A DNA stretch of 64,000 bases from Chitinophaga eiseniae (GTDB lineage Bacteria > Bacteroidota > Bacteroidia > Chitinophagales > Chitinophagaceae): positions 1,018,651 to 1,082,650 of the forward strand of contig NZ_FUWZ01000002.1 of the NCBI RefSeq assembly GCF_900167135.1. Reading direction: 5' to 3'. The translations under genes were made by a program, and so were the position numbers. Below, piece after piece: positions 8,049 to 17,679 of this stretch. The stretch's first letter is position 1. Each line of letters opens with the position of its first letter. The notes under the pieces are model-generated. The model made no database searches. It saw nothing but the letters and a program-made list of their open reading frames with translations, and was not told the origin of the DNA.

Positions 8049-9500
8049 ATGAGCGATATCTACAGCAAATATGAAACAGTGATCGGGCTGGAAGTACATG
8101 CCCAGCTGCTTACAGAGAGCAAACTGTTCTGCAGCGACAGCGCGGCCTTTGGCGGGGCGCCCAACACCCATATCAGCGCCATTTCTCTGGCACATCCCGG
8201 CACGCTGCCCCGGATGAACCGCAAAGCAGCCGAATACGCCATCAAACTGGGCCTCGCCTGCCATTGTGAAATAGAAAAAGATAATTATTTCGCCCGTAAG
8301 AACTACTTCTATCCCGACCTGCCCAAAGGTTACCAGGTATCCCAGCATACCGCCCCCATCTGCAAAGGAGGGTATGTACCCGTGGTGACCGATGCCGGCA
8401 GCCGCCAGATTCAGCTCAACCGTATCCACCTGGAAGAAGACGCAGGCAAACTGCTGCACGACCAGGACCCGGCCAACAGCTATGTAGACTATAACCGCGC
8501 CGGCGTGCCGCTCGTGGAAATCGTGAGCGAGCCGGACATGCATACCAGCGACGAAGCCTACGCCTACCTGACCGAGCTGCGGCGGCTGGTACGCTACCTC
8601 GGCGTATGCGACGGTAATATGGAAGAAGGCAGTATGCGCTGCGACGCCAATATCTCTGTGCGCCTCAAAGGCGTTACCACCCTGGGGACCAAGGTAGAAG
8701 TGAAAAATATGAACTCTATCCGTAACGTGAAACGGGCCATCGATAACGAAGTAAAAAGGCAGATAGACCTGCTGGAAGCCGGCGGCACCCTGATACAGGA
8801 AACCCGCAGCTTCGACGCAGCTACCGGCAGCTCCTTCTCCCTGCGCTCCAAGGAGGAAGCCAACGACTACCGTTACTTCCCCGAGCCGGACCTGGCACCG
8901 TTCCATCTCACCGATGAATTTATTGCCGCCATCAAGGCCACCCTGCCCGCGCTGCCGGAAGAACTGATACTAAAATACACCACCAACTACGGCCTGCCGG
9001 AGTATGACGCCCGCGTGATCTGCGATGATAAAGGCACAGCCGACTACTTCGAAAGCCTGACCACCGTTACCACCCAATATAAAGCTGCCGCCAACTGGAT
9101 GCTGGGCCCTGTAAAATCATGGCTTAACGAACATTCGGAAGATATCTCCCGGTTCCCGGTTACCCCGGCGGTCCTGGCAGCGCTGATCCATCTCACCGAC
9201 AGCGGAAAGGTAAGCTTCTCCATCGCCTCCTCGAGGATATTACCGGAGATGATCACCGCTACCAACGAAGACCCGCTGGCCATCGCCACGCGGCTCAACC
9301 TCCTGCAGGACACCAACGCCGACAACATCAGCCCCATCATCGATGAGGTGCTCGCCAAATACCCGGATAAGGTAGCCGCTTTCCGCGGTGGCAAAAAAGG
9401 CCTGATGTCGCTGTTTGTAGGAGAAGTAATGAAACTGTCCAAAGGCAAGGCAGACCCCCGGCTCACCAACGAACTGCTGGCCGAAAAACTGAAAGGATAG
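8049..9500 (+). CDS. gatB: aspartyl/glutamyl-tRNA amidotransferase subunit B
   Basis: 483 residues, full length. With GatA and GatC it converts Glu-tRNA-Gln (and Asp-tRNA-Asn) to the amide form, using ATP. Seen: the N-terminal GLEVHAQLLTESKLFC signature, NYFYPDLPKGYQVSQ, the nucleotide-binding region HLEEDAGK...YNRAGVPLVEIVSEPD, and a C-terminal GatB/YqeY-type helical domain ending ADPRLTNELLAEKL. gatA and gatC are not in the window, which is usual in this phylum. The ATG was chosen because the family signature begins within 15 residues of it. Confidence 0.97.
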   Translation: MSDIYSKYETVIGLEVHAQLLTESKLFCSDSAAFGGAPNTHISAISLAHPGTLPRMNRKAAEYAIKLGLACHCEIEKDNYFARKNYFYPDLPKGYQVSQHTAPICKGGYVPVVTDAGSRQIQLNRIHLEEDAGKLLHDQDPANSYVDYNRAGVPLVEIVSEPDMHTSDEAYAYLTELRRLVRYLGVCDGNMEEGSMRCDANISVRLKGVTTLGTKVEVKNMNSIRNVKRAIDNEVKRQIDLLEAGGTLIQETRSFDAATGSSFSLRSKEEANDYRYFPEPDLAPFHLTDEFIAAIKATLPALPEELILKYTTNYGLPEYDARVICDDKGTADYFESLTTVTTQYKAAANWMLGPVKSWLNEHSEDISRFPVTPAVLAALIHLTDSGKVSFSIASSRILPEMITATNEDPLAIATRLNLLQDTNADNISPIIDEVLAKYPDKVAAFRGGKKGLMSLFVGEVMKLSKGKADPRLTNELLAEKLKG

Positions 9501-9567
9501 CCGCTTTGAAGATATTTAGCTAATATTGACAGTTGAAAGGCTCAGAAAACGATAAAAAATCAGTAGC

Positions 9568-10731
9568 ATGAAAAAATACTTATTGTGGATGTCCGTTGCA
9601 GCTTTCCTGGCCGGATGTGCCGGACAGCAGGAAAAAGGAGAGTTTAAAATCGAGGGACAATTCAGCAACCTCCCCCTCGGACCTGTAGTACTGGAAGAAC
9701 TGACACTGGAAAACCTGAAAGTGGTGGACTCCACCAATGTAAAAGACGCCAGCGGTAAATTTACACTGAAAGGTATGGTGCCCGAACAAGGCCTCTACCG
9801 CATCCGTTTTGATAATGGCAAATTCGTTCTGCTGGCGCTCGACGCAGGAGACATGAAACTGACCGGCGATGCCAACGACCTCGAAACCATGAAGGTAACA
9901 GGTTCCGAAGCAACGGCCGAACTGCAGCAGTTCCTGCAGGACATCAGCAAGCAGTCTATCGCCCTGACAGAAGAAATGCGCAAGGTAGACAGCCTCCACA
10001 ACGCCAAAGTGCCGGACAGCGTATTTCAGCCGCAGCTGGAAGCCATCCAGAAAAAAGAAAAAGAATTTGAACAGGGATTCTTTACCCTTGCTGAAAAAAC
10101 AAAAAATCCGGCCAACGCCGTATTCGCTATCAGCCAGGTGAGAAACCCGGAAGAAATCATCGCCCATAAACAGGTGATCGCCGGTTTAACCACCCGCTTT
10201 CCCAAAAATACCCTGGTGAAAAGCATGACTGATAAAATTGCCGAACTGGAAAAAAACAACCAGTTAAGCGCAGGTGATGCAGCCGGTGGCGACGATGAAG
10301 CCGCAACCGCCGTTAAAGTAGGTATGGAAGCCCCTGATTTCACGCTCCCTGATCCTAACGGTAAAATGATCAGCCTGAAGTCCCTGCGCGGCAAATACGT
10401 GCTGCTCGATTTCTGGGCCAGCTGGTGTGGTCCCTGCCGCGAGGAAAACCCGAACGTAGTGAAAGCTTTCCAGCAGTTCAAAGGCAAAAACTTCACTGTC
10501 CTCGGTGTATCACTGGATAAAACCAAAGATCAGTGGCTGGCAGCTATCGCCAAAGACGGCCTTACCTGGAACCACGTCAGCGATCTGAAATTCTGGGACT
10601 CTTCCGTAGTACCACTGTACGGCATCAACGCCATCCCCACCAACTTCCTCCTCGATCCGCAAGGCAAAGTGATTGCCAGCGACCTCAGAGGCGAGGCACT
10701 GACCGCTAAACTGCGGGAGGTACTGAAGTAA
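9568..10731 (+). CDS. TlpA-type thiol-disulfide reductase lipoprotein with DUF4369 domain
   Basis: 387 residues. The lipobox LAGC (C17) predicts an envelope lipoprotein. The N-terminal half (about 26-230) matches the DUF4369 arrangement common in Bacteroidota, including VVLEELTLENLKVVDST and a helical stretch. The C-terminal TlpA/AhpC-like thioredoxin domain (about 250-387) has the active-site WCGPC (C287, C290) and a cis-proline at AIPTNFLLDPQGKVIA. It should reduce periplasmic disulfides; a role in cytochrome maturation or stress is possible but not shown. It starts 67 bp after gatB and ends at a 17-bp hairpin. Confidence 0.92.
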   Translation: MKKYLLWMSVAAFLAGCAGQQEKGEFKIEGQFSNLPLGPVVLEELTLENLKVVDSTNVKDASGKFTLKGMVPEQGLYRIRFDNGKFVLLALDAGDMKLTGDANDLETMKVTGSEATAELQQFLQDISKQSIALTEEMRKVDSLHNAKVPDSVFQPQLEAIQKKEKEFEQGFFTLAEKTKNPANAVFAISQVRNPEEIIAHKQVIAGLTTRFPKNTLVKSMTDKIAELEKNNQLSAGDAAGGDDEAATAVKVGMEAPDFTLPDPNGKMISLKSLRGKYVLLDFWASWCGPCREENPNVVKAFQQFKGKNFTVLGVSLDKTKDQWLAAIAKDGLTWNHVSDLKFWDSSVVPLYGINAIPTNFLLDPQGKVIASDLRGEALTAKLREVLK

Positions 10732-10755
10732 TATTTTCCCGATCATATTCATCAA

Positions 10756-10794
10756 CGAAGAAGGCTGACCTGCAAAACAGGTCAGCCTTCTTCG
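10756..10794 (+). terminator. intrinsic terminator of the TlpA-like gene
   Basis: A perfect stem of about 17 bp (10756-10772 with 10778-10794) has a 5-nt loop. The core GGCTGACCTG / CAGGTCAGCC repeats the word seen in other terminators here. The 3' arm is itself pyrimidine-rich. Confidence 0.75.
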
Positions 10795-10828
10795 CTTGAG
10801 CGTTCGTCAGGAAAACGAACCATTGCAT

Positions 10829-10856
10829 AAAAAAGTCCCGGGAGGAATCCCGGGAC
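10829..10856 (-). terminator. terminator of susCD operon 1
   Basis: Stem GTCCCGGGA (10835-10843) with TCCCGGGAC (10848-10856), 4-nt loop, followed on the minus strand by a run of six T. Confidence 0.9.
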
Positions 10857-10907
10857 ACGTGTTAACTGAATATATGTTACTCATCATCTATTGCTATGGA
10901 GATGTTA

Positions 10908-12533
10908 CTAGTACTCGGGATTTTGCTTCAGATTAGGATTGGAAGCAGTTTCAGTAGATGGGATAGGCCAGATGAAACGGAAGTCCGTATAGGAGATCGC
11001 GTTATAGCTGGCTTTCACCACCGGTCTGGTCACCACGTTATAATCACTGCCATCAGTTTTCAGATCGCTCTTCAGTACCTTAGCGGGAATACCTTTTGCA
11101 GAATACACCGGATCGAGCGCCAGGCGGTGAATATCCGGCCAGCGGCGTCCTTCACCGGCAAATTCAACACGGCGTTCGTTCAGGATAGCCAGCATCATAT
11201 CTGCAGGAGGCGTGGTGATTCTGTTAGGGCTGGTAGCAGGCAGGGACCTGTTACGCACCGCATTGTACAGGGCAAAGGCCTGAGCGGTATTACCTGTACG
11301 GGCATACGCTTCCGCAGCATTCAGCAATACTTCTGCATAACGGATAATAGGCGCCCAATCGGACTTATTAAGGCCATCGCGGTATTTATAGCTGAAATAA
11401 TAGTTATCCACCGGCTTGCCATCTTTGGTAGTCGTCTGTTTGATCTGCAGCAATGACCTGCGCAAGTCATCTTCCGCCCAGAATGCAGCGTTGTACAGAT
11501 TAGGACTGGTGGCTACCAGGCCGCGGCCACCACTGGTGGAGGGCAGGAACATGGAAGGCAGCGCACCATTGGTATCACCATTGGCCAGCGCGCTGTTGGC
11601 GATAGAGAAAACGGACTCGCTGTTTTTATCGTTTTTGGTAAACGGTTCATCAGGACTGGAAGCGAGTGTATATCCGTTGACCGGGCTGTTAAAGGATGTT
11701 CCGGCAGCAGCGGTACCCAGTTTGGTACCCTCCGCAATAACGCCGGCATAATCACCTTTGTGCAGCTTGATCCTCATTTTCAGCGCTATCACGGCTCCTT
11801 TGGTAGCATGATTATACCCAAATTTCGTAGTACCGCTCAGGTTAGCTTCTGCAAAATCCAGGTCTGCCAGCAGCTGGGTGTATGCTTCCGCCACGGTACC
11901 CCTGCCTACTTTCAGCGCCTCGTCTATCTTCGAAACAGAGTTCATCGCAATGGTACGGTAGGGGATACCCACTTCACCACCATTTTTCGAAGCATACGGC
12001 CTGCAGAAGTGGATCAGCAACTCGTGATGAGCCAGCGCACGCAGGAAGCGGGCTTCAGACTCCAGCTGCAATGCTTTGCCGGAAGAAATAATACCGGTTG
12101 TTGCAGCAGCCTGTGCACCCTCGATGAATGTATTCGCCTGGTTGATCAGCGCATACAGGTTCACCCACATGTTCACATTGTTGGCGGAAGTGGTGGAATA
12201 CTGGGATTTGTAAGTAATCTCATAAAATCCTTCGAGGTTGATCATATCCTCTCCTCTCATTTCTCCCTGCTCAATAGAGGCAGCACCGAAAGGATAACCG
12301 CGGGCGGCGGTATAACTATCGTTGTAGCTACCGATGGCAGCAGCGTTGTACACGCCGTTCAACGCCAGTTCCACCTGTGCGGAATCCTTAAACACGGTAT
12401 TGTCCGCCAGCTGGTTCTTGGGTGTGAGTTCCGTAAATTTGCTGCAGGAAGACAAACCGGCTGCTATCATCAGTACTCCTGCTACCACCTTGGTAAGGTT
12501 TCCGTTATATTGATATCTCAATTTCTTTGTCAT
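10908..12533 (-). CDS. SusD/RagB family nutrient-binding outer-membrane lipoprotein
   Basis: 541 residues. The lipobox LSSC places the lipidated Cys at C30; the following CSKFTELTPKN is typical of SusD. TPR-like helices follow (for example LYALINQANTFIEGA and ARFLRALAHHELLIHF), and the C-terminal SusD_RagB region has LLNAAEAYARTG and ILNERRVEFAGEGRRWPDIHRL. It sits on the outer face of the outer membrane and lids the partner SusC channel. It is 11 bp downstream of its susC, forming one operon with the terminator at 10829-10856. The substrate is unknown. Confidence 0.95.
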   Translation of the reverse strand: MTKKLRYQYNGNLTKVVAGVLMIAAGLSSCSKFTELTPKNQLADNTVFKDSAQVELALNGVYNAAAIGSYNDSYTAARGYPFGAASIEQGEMRGEDMINLEGFYEITYKSQYSTTSANNVNMWVNLYALINQANTFIEGAQAAATTGIISSGKALQLESEARFLRALAHHELLIHFCRPYASKNGGEVGIPYRTIAMNSVSKIDEALKVGRGTVAEAYTQLLADLDFAEANLSGTTKFGYNHATKGAVIALKMRIKLHKGDYAGVIAEGTKLGTAAAGTSFNSPVNGYTLASSPDEPFTKNDKNSESVFSIANSALANGDTNGALPSMFLPSTSGGRGLVATSPNLYNAAFWAEDDLRRSLLQIKQTTTKDGKPVDNYYFSYKYRDGLNKSDWAPIIRYAEVLLNAAEAYARTGNTAQAFALYNAVRNRSLPATSPNRITTPPADMMLAILNERRVEFAGEGRRWPDIHRLALDPVYSAKGIPAKVLKSDLKTDGSDYNVVTRPVVKASYNAISYTDFRFIWPIPSTETASNPNLKQNPEY

Positions 12534-12544
12534 GATACTTAATT

Positions 12545-15500
12545 TTACAGTCCAACATTGATACCGATAGTGTAGGTACGCGGCATCGGGTTAGTGTTAT
12601 AATCCAATCCCGGCTCCGTATTTACACGGGTACCGCTATAGGCATTCAGTTCGGGGTCCATACCGGAGTAGCTGGTGATCACAAAAGCGTTCTGCACCTG
12701 TGCAAACACCCGGATATTGCTCAGCCGGATGCTTTCCACGATACGCTTAGGCATGGTATAGCCCAGACCGATGTTCTGTGCACGGATAAATTTGCCGTCT
12801 TCCAGGAAACGGCTGGATACGTTGCCGTTCTGTAACACGAAGTTGTCGGAACCCTGATACAGTTTCGGTACATCGGTCACCTGGCCCGGCGTAGTCCATC
12901 TGTTGAGCAGTTCTCTGCCATTGTTCTGGAACTTCTGGTTGTTCAGTGCTTCCTGGCGGGTGATGTTATACACTTTGTTGCCACCGGCGAAAGACAGGAA
13001 GATGTTCAGGTCAAAACCTTTGTAAGCAAACGTATTGCTCAAACCACCGTAGTAGGTGGGCGTTGATCTGCCCAAAACACGTTTATCCGTTGCTGTTAGT
13101 GCTTCTGTTCTTTTGCTCATATCTTCCGGTTTGGACGGGTCATAAGCGTAGTAAGCGCTGGTTTTGAAATCGCCCTGAACAATGGAGCCGTTAGCTTTCC
13201 GCCACAGCGGATTACCATTGGCCGGATTCACACCCACCGACTCATAACCGTAGAAGCTGCCCACAGACTCTCCCACTCTGGTGATGTTATAAGCGTACAC
13301 CATATCGGCATTGTTTACCAGGCCGGTGACTTCGTTTTTCACAAAGGAGATATTAAAACCGGTGGTCCAGGTAAAGTTTTCGCGTTGAATGTTGGTACTG
13401 TTCACGGAAAACTCAAAGCCTTTGTTATACATTTTACCTATGTTACGGTTGATAACATTGGGCTTTCCGGCGCCGGGGATACCCAGGGAAGGAGGGGTGG
13501 GAGCCGCCAGCACCATACCGTCAATATCATTTTTGAAGTACTCGGCAGTGATGTTGATCCTGTCTTTCAGCAGGCCCAGGTCCAAACCGATGTTGGTTTT
13601 TTTGCTGGTTTCGAAAGACAGTTCCGGATTGTACAGCTGGTTATAAGCCAGTGCCAGGTCGTTACCATACAGTACTGTTTTGTAAGTACCGGCATAAGGG
13701 TAAGATCCGATTTCCACGTTACCTACTTTAGCATAGCCACCTCTGATTTTCAGGTTGCTGATAAAGCGCAGTGCGTCGGAATTGCGGAAGAAGTTTTCCT
13801 GTGACAGTCTCCATCCTACGGAAACACCTGGCAGATCAGCGTTCTGATTACCCGGAGGCAGAGAAGAGATGGCATCACGACGGAAAGTACCAGACACGAT
13901 GTAGCGGTCCAGGTAAGCATAGGTAGCTCTTACGAAGTAAGACTGGAAAGCACGTTCAATGATATCGCCGCCAATCGTTTGGGTACCCGCGCCGTTAGTG
14001 ATCACGTTGTTCTGTCCGAAGAAAGCGCTGGTAAGGTTGGTGCCATTGGCAGAGAAGCTACGCTCTCTTGTTTTCTGATACTCGAGACCTGCTACTGCGT
14101 TGATGTTATGGTTACCCAGTTGTTTGTTGTAGGTGATGGTATTCACCCAGTTGTACCGGAAGCTGGGAATAGCCTGCTGAAACACGATACCTTTTGAGTT
14201 ACGGCCATCTCCATGAACGGGGTTCCAGTATTGGAAGTCTTCACCGTTCAGCGCGTTCACGCCGATCTGTGTCCTGACATCCAGTCCTTTGATGATTTGT
14301 ACATTGGCAAAGGCATTACCAGTCACGTTTAGGTTCTGGTTACGATAGATGTTGTGGTCTATGACGTACAGGATATTGGTATAGTTGTCGGTGATTTTTT
14401 CTGCATTGGCGCCGCTGCCCAGCACTTGTTTGTCCGCACTGAGGTTGTAGGTACCATCGTTCCATTTGGCTGGTACGTTGGGCAATGCGCGCAGTGCGTT
14501 GGTGATGTTACCGGAAAGGCCGGTAGTGCTGTTATTGAGACCGTTGTTGGTGATATGGGAGACATTGGCATTGATACCCACGGTGATCACGTCCAGCGCC
14601 TTTTGTTCCAGTTTGAAACGGGCCTGGTATTTACGCTGGCTGTTACCTACGGCAATACCATTCAACTCAGTATAACCCATGGAAACGTAATAGTTGGTTT
14701 GTTCATTGGCGCCGCTGAGAGACAGAGCGTGGTTATGCTGGAAGCCAGTACGGGTAACGATCTTCTGCCAGTCGGTATTGTAGTTGCCGCCAGCCGGATT
14801 AGGGGTAGGGAAAGCTACTGCAGGTTTACCTACGTTCGCATATTTTTCGTTAGCGATAGTCACAAATTCATCTGCATTCAGCAAATCGAACCGTTTGGAA
14901 GGTGTTGCTGCGGCAAACCAGTTGTCGTAGGTGATCCTGGCTCTTCCGAGTTTACCTCTCTTGGTAGTGATGAGGATAACGCCATTGGCGGCACGGGAAC
15001 CATAGATAGCTGTTGCGGCGCCATCTTTCAGTACTTCCATGCTTTCAATGTCGTTGGGGTTAATATCACCCAGCGGGTTGTTAGGCGTAACGCCACTTTG
15101 GTTGCCGGTGATATAGGGCACACCGTCGATCACATACAGCGGGTCAGCGCTGCTGGTCAGTGAGTTGGTACCGCGGATACGGACACGGGCGGCCTGGCCG
15201 AGGATGCCGCTGGGCACCGCTACCTGCACACCTGCCACCTGGCCCGCCAGCTGACGGTCCACGCTGGAATTGGCCTGGTTGGTCAATGCAGCTCCTTTAA
15301 TACTGGATACTGCAGCGGTCAGATTTTTCCTTTCCACGGTTCCATAACCTACGACCACTACTTCATTCAGGCCTTTTTCATCCCTTGCCAGCTTTACGTC
15401 TACATTGTTTTTACCGGCAATGCTCACCTGCTGGGTAGCATAGCCTACAAAAGAAAGTTCCAGCGCAGCAACTTTTCCTTCTACTTTTAACTGGAATTCA

Positions 15501-15673
15501 CCGGAAGCGTTTGTAACTGTTCCGTTAGTACTACTAACAATTCGTACGGTAACACCCGGCAAAGGCGCGCCATCCTTTGCATCGGTCACTTTACCGGAGA
15601 TTGTTCGTGTTTGCGCCAACGCCTGTAACGCGCTGAGAGCCACAAACAGCCAGAGAAGCAATCCTTTCTTCAT
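12545..15673 (-). CDS. SusC/RagA TonB-linked outer-membrane transporter
   Basis: 1042 residues from the chosen ATG, which opens a clear signal peptide (MKKGLLLWLF...ALAQ). An in-frame extension to 15748 adds 25 residues with no signal-peptide character and was rejected. Next come a carboxypeptidase-D-like regulatory domain (TISGKVTDAKDG to about residue 100), the NEVVVVGYGT segment before the plug, the plug (VRIRGTNSLTSSADPLYVIDGVP; EVLKDGAATAIYGSRAANGVILITTKRG) and a 22-strand barrel ending TYTIGINVGL. There is no STN or FecR-interacting domain, so no trans-envelope signalling is predicted. The GCTTATG start context is shared with the other three susC genes. Confidence 0.95.
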   Translation of the reverse strand: MKKGLLLWLFVALSALQALAQTRTISGKVTDAKDGAPLPGVTVRIVSSTNGTVTNASGEFQLKVEGKVAALELSFVGYATQQVSIAGKNNVDVKLARDEKGLNEVVVVGYGTVERKNLTAAVSSIKGAALTNQANSSVDRQLAGQVAGVQVAVPSGILGQAARVRIRGTNSLTSSADPLYVIDGVPYITGNQSGVTPNNPLGDINPNDIESMEVLKDGAATAIYGSRAANGVILITTKRGKLGRARITYDNWFAAATPSKRFDLLNADEFVTIANEKYANVGKPAVAFPTPNPAGGNYNTDWQKIVTRTGFQHNHALSLSGANEQTNYYVSMGYTELNGIAVGNSQRKYQARFKLEQKALDVITVGINANVSHITNNGLNNSTTGLSGNITNALRALPNVPAKWNDGTYNLSADKQVLGSGANAEKITDNYTNILYVIDHNIYRNQNLNVTGNAFANVQIIKGLDVRTQIGVNALNGEDFQYWNPVHGDGRNSKGIVFQQAIPSFRYNWVNTITYNKQLGNHNINAVAGLEYQKTRERSFSANGTNLTSAFFGQNNVITNGAGTQTIGGDIIERAFQSYFVRATYAYLDRYIVSGTFRRDAISSLPPGNQNADLPGVSVGWRLSQENFFRNSDALRFISNLKIRGGYAKVGNVEIGSYPYAGTYKTVLYGNDLALAYNQLYNPELSFETSKKTNIGLDLGLLKDRINITAEYFKNDIDGMVLAAPTPPSLGIPGAGKPNVINRNIGKMYNKGFEFSVNSTNIQRENFTWTTGFNISFVKNEVTGLVNNADMVYAYNITRVGESVGSFYGYESVGVNPANGNPLWRKANGSIVQGDFKTSAYYAYDPSKPEDMSKRTEALTATDKRVLGRSTPTYYGGLSNTFAYKGFDLNIFLSFAGGNKVYNITRQEALNNQKFQNNGRELLNRWTTPGQVTDVPKLYQGSDNFVLQNGNVSSRFLEDGKFIRAQNIGLGYTMPKRIVESIRLSNIRVFAQVQNAFVITSYSGMDPELNAYSGTRVNTEPGLDYNTNPMPRTYTIGINVGL

Positions 15674-16192
15674 AAGCGATTTTGATTTGAGAAAATGTAA
15701 CTGATAACAAAAGTTTGGGCATGGAAGTGCCGATAAGCACCAATGCACTTATAAAAAAATATTAACGCAAACGAGATCCTATACGCAGCTATCGCTGCGT
15801 TTTGATAACAACAAAACGACTAGCCGGAAAAATTTTCCGCAGAAAATAAAATTCAGATTAAATAAGCAAAACCAATTTTAAGTTGACACGATGTCCGTCA
15901 CACCTACGACGGTATATTTTTATTTACCCCCTATGCAAATACCAAGAAAACTTAATACTACAGCGGCGTTGACGGCGTGTATATCAACAGGAAAAGTGAA
16001 GAAAAAGCTGGTCAGGCATTTTCTCATAAGCATTTACCGAAAACCAATTTTTATTACAGATTTAGATTTCAATTTCACGTCTCAGATTCTGGTTCACATG
16101 ATCATTGTTTATGATCAGGGGCCAAATATAGTAAAAGCTACCAATAAACAAGTAGCACATTTGTGTTATGAAAAATTTAAAATAGGACATAA
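15674..16192. other. long region upstream of susC 1
   Basis: About 520 bp without a convincing gene; the long plus-strand frame at 15891-16757 is mostly antisense to the next susD. It holds a small hairpin (ACGCAGC...GCTGCGT near 15783-15800), a -7 candidate at 16123-16130 and AT-rich DNA. If that promoter is used, the susC mRNA leader would be about 440 nt. Confidence 0.45.
16123..16152 (-). promoter_or_regulatory. possible promoter of susCD operon 1
   Basis: On the minus strand CTTG (16152-16149), an 18-bp spacer and TATATTTG (16130-16123, matches TAnnTTTG). It lies just downstream of the operon 2 terminator. It implies a long leader, so another start nearer susC is possible. Confidence 0.35.
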
Positions 16193-16230
16193 AAAAAACA
16201 GGCTGACCGGGAATGATCAGCCTGTTTTTT
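16193..16230 (-). terminator. terminator of susCD operon 2
   Basis: A 14-bp stem (16193-16206 with 16217-16230, AAAAAACAGGCTGA / TCAGCCTGTTTTTT) has a 10-nt loop and is U-rich on both strands. It contains the CAGGCTGACC word seen in other terminators. Confidence 0.85.
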
Positions 16231-16250
16231 ATGAAAAAAGGATCATTCGA

Positions 16251-17630
16251 TTATTCATCCCACCATACTGGTTTCAGGATATCGCTGGTCACAACAACAT
16301 TCTTGTTGTACAGACGCTCATTCTGGTCGGTAGGAAGACGACGCGGAATAGCTGGTTTATTCAGCACGTTGTCCGGGTTGGGGGTAATTGCCGGGAAGCC
16401 CGTACGACGCCAGTCATTATATGTTTCGATCTGAGCGAACATGGCAACATACTTCTGGTTCATGATTTTTGCTTTCGTGATGGTAGCAGCGGTTTCGCTG
16501 GCGTAAGCTGTCACGAAAGCGGCAGGAGCAGGGCTACCGGTTGCGTTCTGCACATGGGTAAGTACAGCAGTGTTGTAAGCCTGGGCAGCCTCCTGTGTTT
16601 TACCAAGGAGGAAGTTAGCTTCTGCTTTAATAAACAATGCTTCTACATACCCTGCGAATGTGATAGGAGCCGTCTTACCTGCCATGTAAGTTCCAAGTTC
16701 GGAAGCATTCAGGTTCTGAGAACCCGGGGCAGCACCTACATAACCAGCAGACGTTGATTCAGCGTACACCGGAAGACGGGGGTCGCTGCTGGCTTTCATC
16801 ACATCGACCAGATACTTGCCCATTCTGAGAAGAGGGGCACGGTCCAGGCTAAACTGATACCACTGATTGTACTCGTTGCTGGACTCTCCATAGGTTGCCC
16901 GCAGGTCGCCGGCGTTAGTCACATGGGTCAATGCATCCAGCGCTTTGGTAGCGGCATCATTAGCGTTCTTTTTGGTAAGGTGGATAGCATATCTCGCCTT
17001 CAGTATGTAAGCGGTATTCAACCATTTGTCCAGGTCTCCCTGAAAGAAGACGTCGTTGGTACCTACTTTACGGACATCTTCTTTGGACCTGTCTTTCAGT
17101 AAAACGATGGCCTCATCCAGCAAAGACTGGATTTGGGTATAGATGTCTTTTTGTGCGTCATACTTCGGTGAAAAGTTGCCGGTAATATGTCCCATACCGC
17201 CTTCCTGGCCGGGAACATCACCCCACAGGTCTGTAGCAACCCCCAGGCCCATTGCTTTTACAACGAGCGCCATCGCTTTGTTATGCGGGTTGCCTTCGCT
17301 ATACTGAGCAACGATGTCGTTACAAGGCTGAACGACGTTATTGTAGATATTATTCCAGTCATTGGTGGCATCGCCTTCTTTCATATCATACATGTCGATG
17401 GCCAGCATCTGTTCAGCGGTACCGCCCAGCTGTTGAGTCAATATTGCAGCTGTACGTGCAGGTGTTCCTGCATATACCGACATCAGTCCCAACTCAGCAC
17501 TGGACAACACCAGTGGGCCGGTGGCATTGACAGGGTTGTTCGGGGAAACTTCATACCCCTCAACAAACTTACTGCAGGAAGTAGAAAGCATGATGCAAGG
17601 CAATGCGAGTGCTATTATTATCTTTTTCAT
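16251..17630 (-). CDS. SusD-like lipoprotein, SusD-like_2 type
   Basis: 459 residues. The lipobox LSTSC (C19) is followed by SKFVEGYEVSPNNP, the N-P-N-x-P opening of the shorter SusD-like_2 family. Helical segments include KAMALVVKAMGLGVATDLWGDVP and AEANFLLGKTQEAAQAYN. The C-terminal signature is ETYNDWRRTGFP then AIPRRLPTDQNERLYN. It is predicted to be the surface-exposed substrate-binding partner of the SusC encoded 49 bp upstream. Its length and C-terminal motif set it apart from the canonical SusD of operons 1 and 4. Confidence 0.93.
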   Translation of the reverse strand: MKKIIIALALPCIMLSTSCSKFVEGYEVSPNNPVNATGPLVLSSAELGLMSVYAGTPARTAAILTQQLGGTAEQMLAIDMYDMKEGDATNDWNNIYNNVVQPCNDIVAQYSEGNPHNKAMALVVKAMGLGVATDLWGDVPGQEGGMGHITGNFSPKYDAQKDIYTQIQSLLDEAIVLLKDRSKEDVRKVGTNDVFFQGDLDKWLNTAYILKARYAIHLTKKNANDAATKALDALTHVTNAGDLRATYGESSNEYNQWYQFSLDRAPLLRMGKYLVDVMKASSDPRLPVYAESTSAGYVGAAPGSQNLNASELGTYMAGKTAPITFAGYVEALFIKAEANFLLGKTQEAAQAYNTAVLTHVQNATGSPAPAAFVTAYASETAATITKAKIMNQKYVAMFAQIETYNDWRRTGFPAITPNPDNVLNKPAIPRRLPTDQNERLYNKNVVVTSDILKPVWWDE

Positions 17631-17679
17631 TATCTCGTTATTAGTATTACCAAATATTAGTATCGCCAGGTCTTATTTT

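Noticed and set aside
15891..16757. 288-residue plus-strand frame between susC 1 and susD 2
   Set aside because: Its second half is antisense to susD 2 and it runs through the operon 2 terminator. No recognisable protein.
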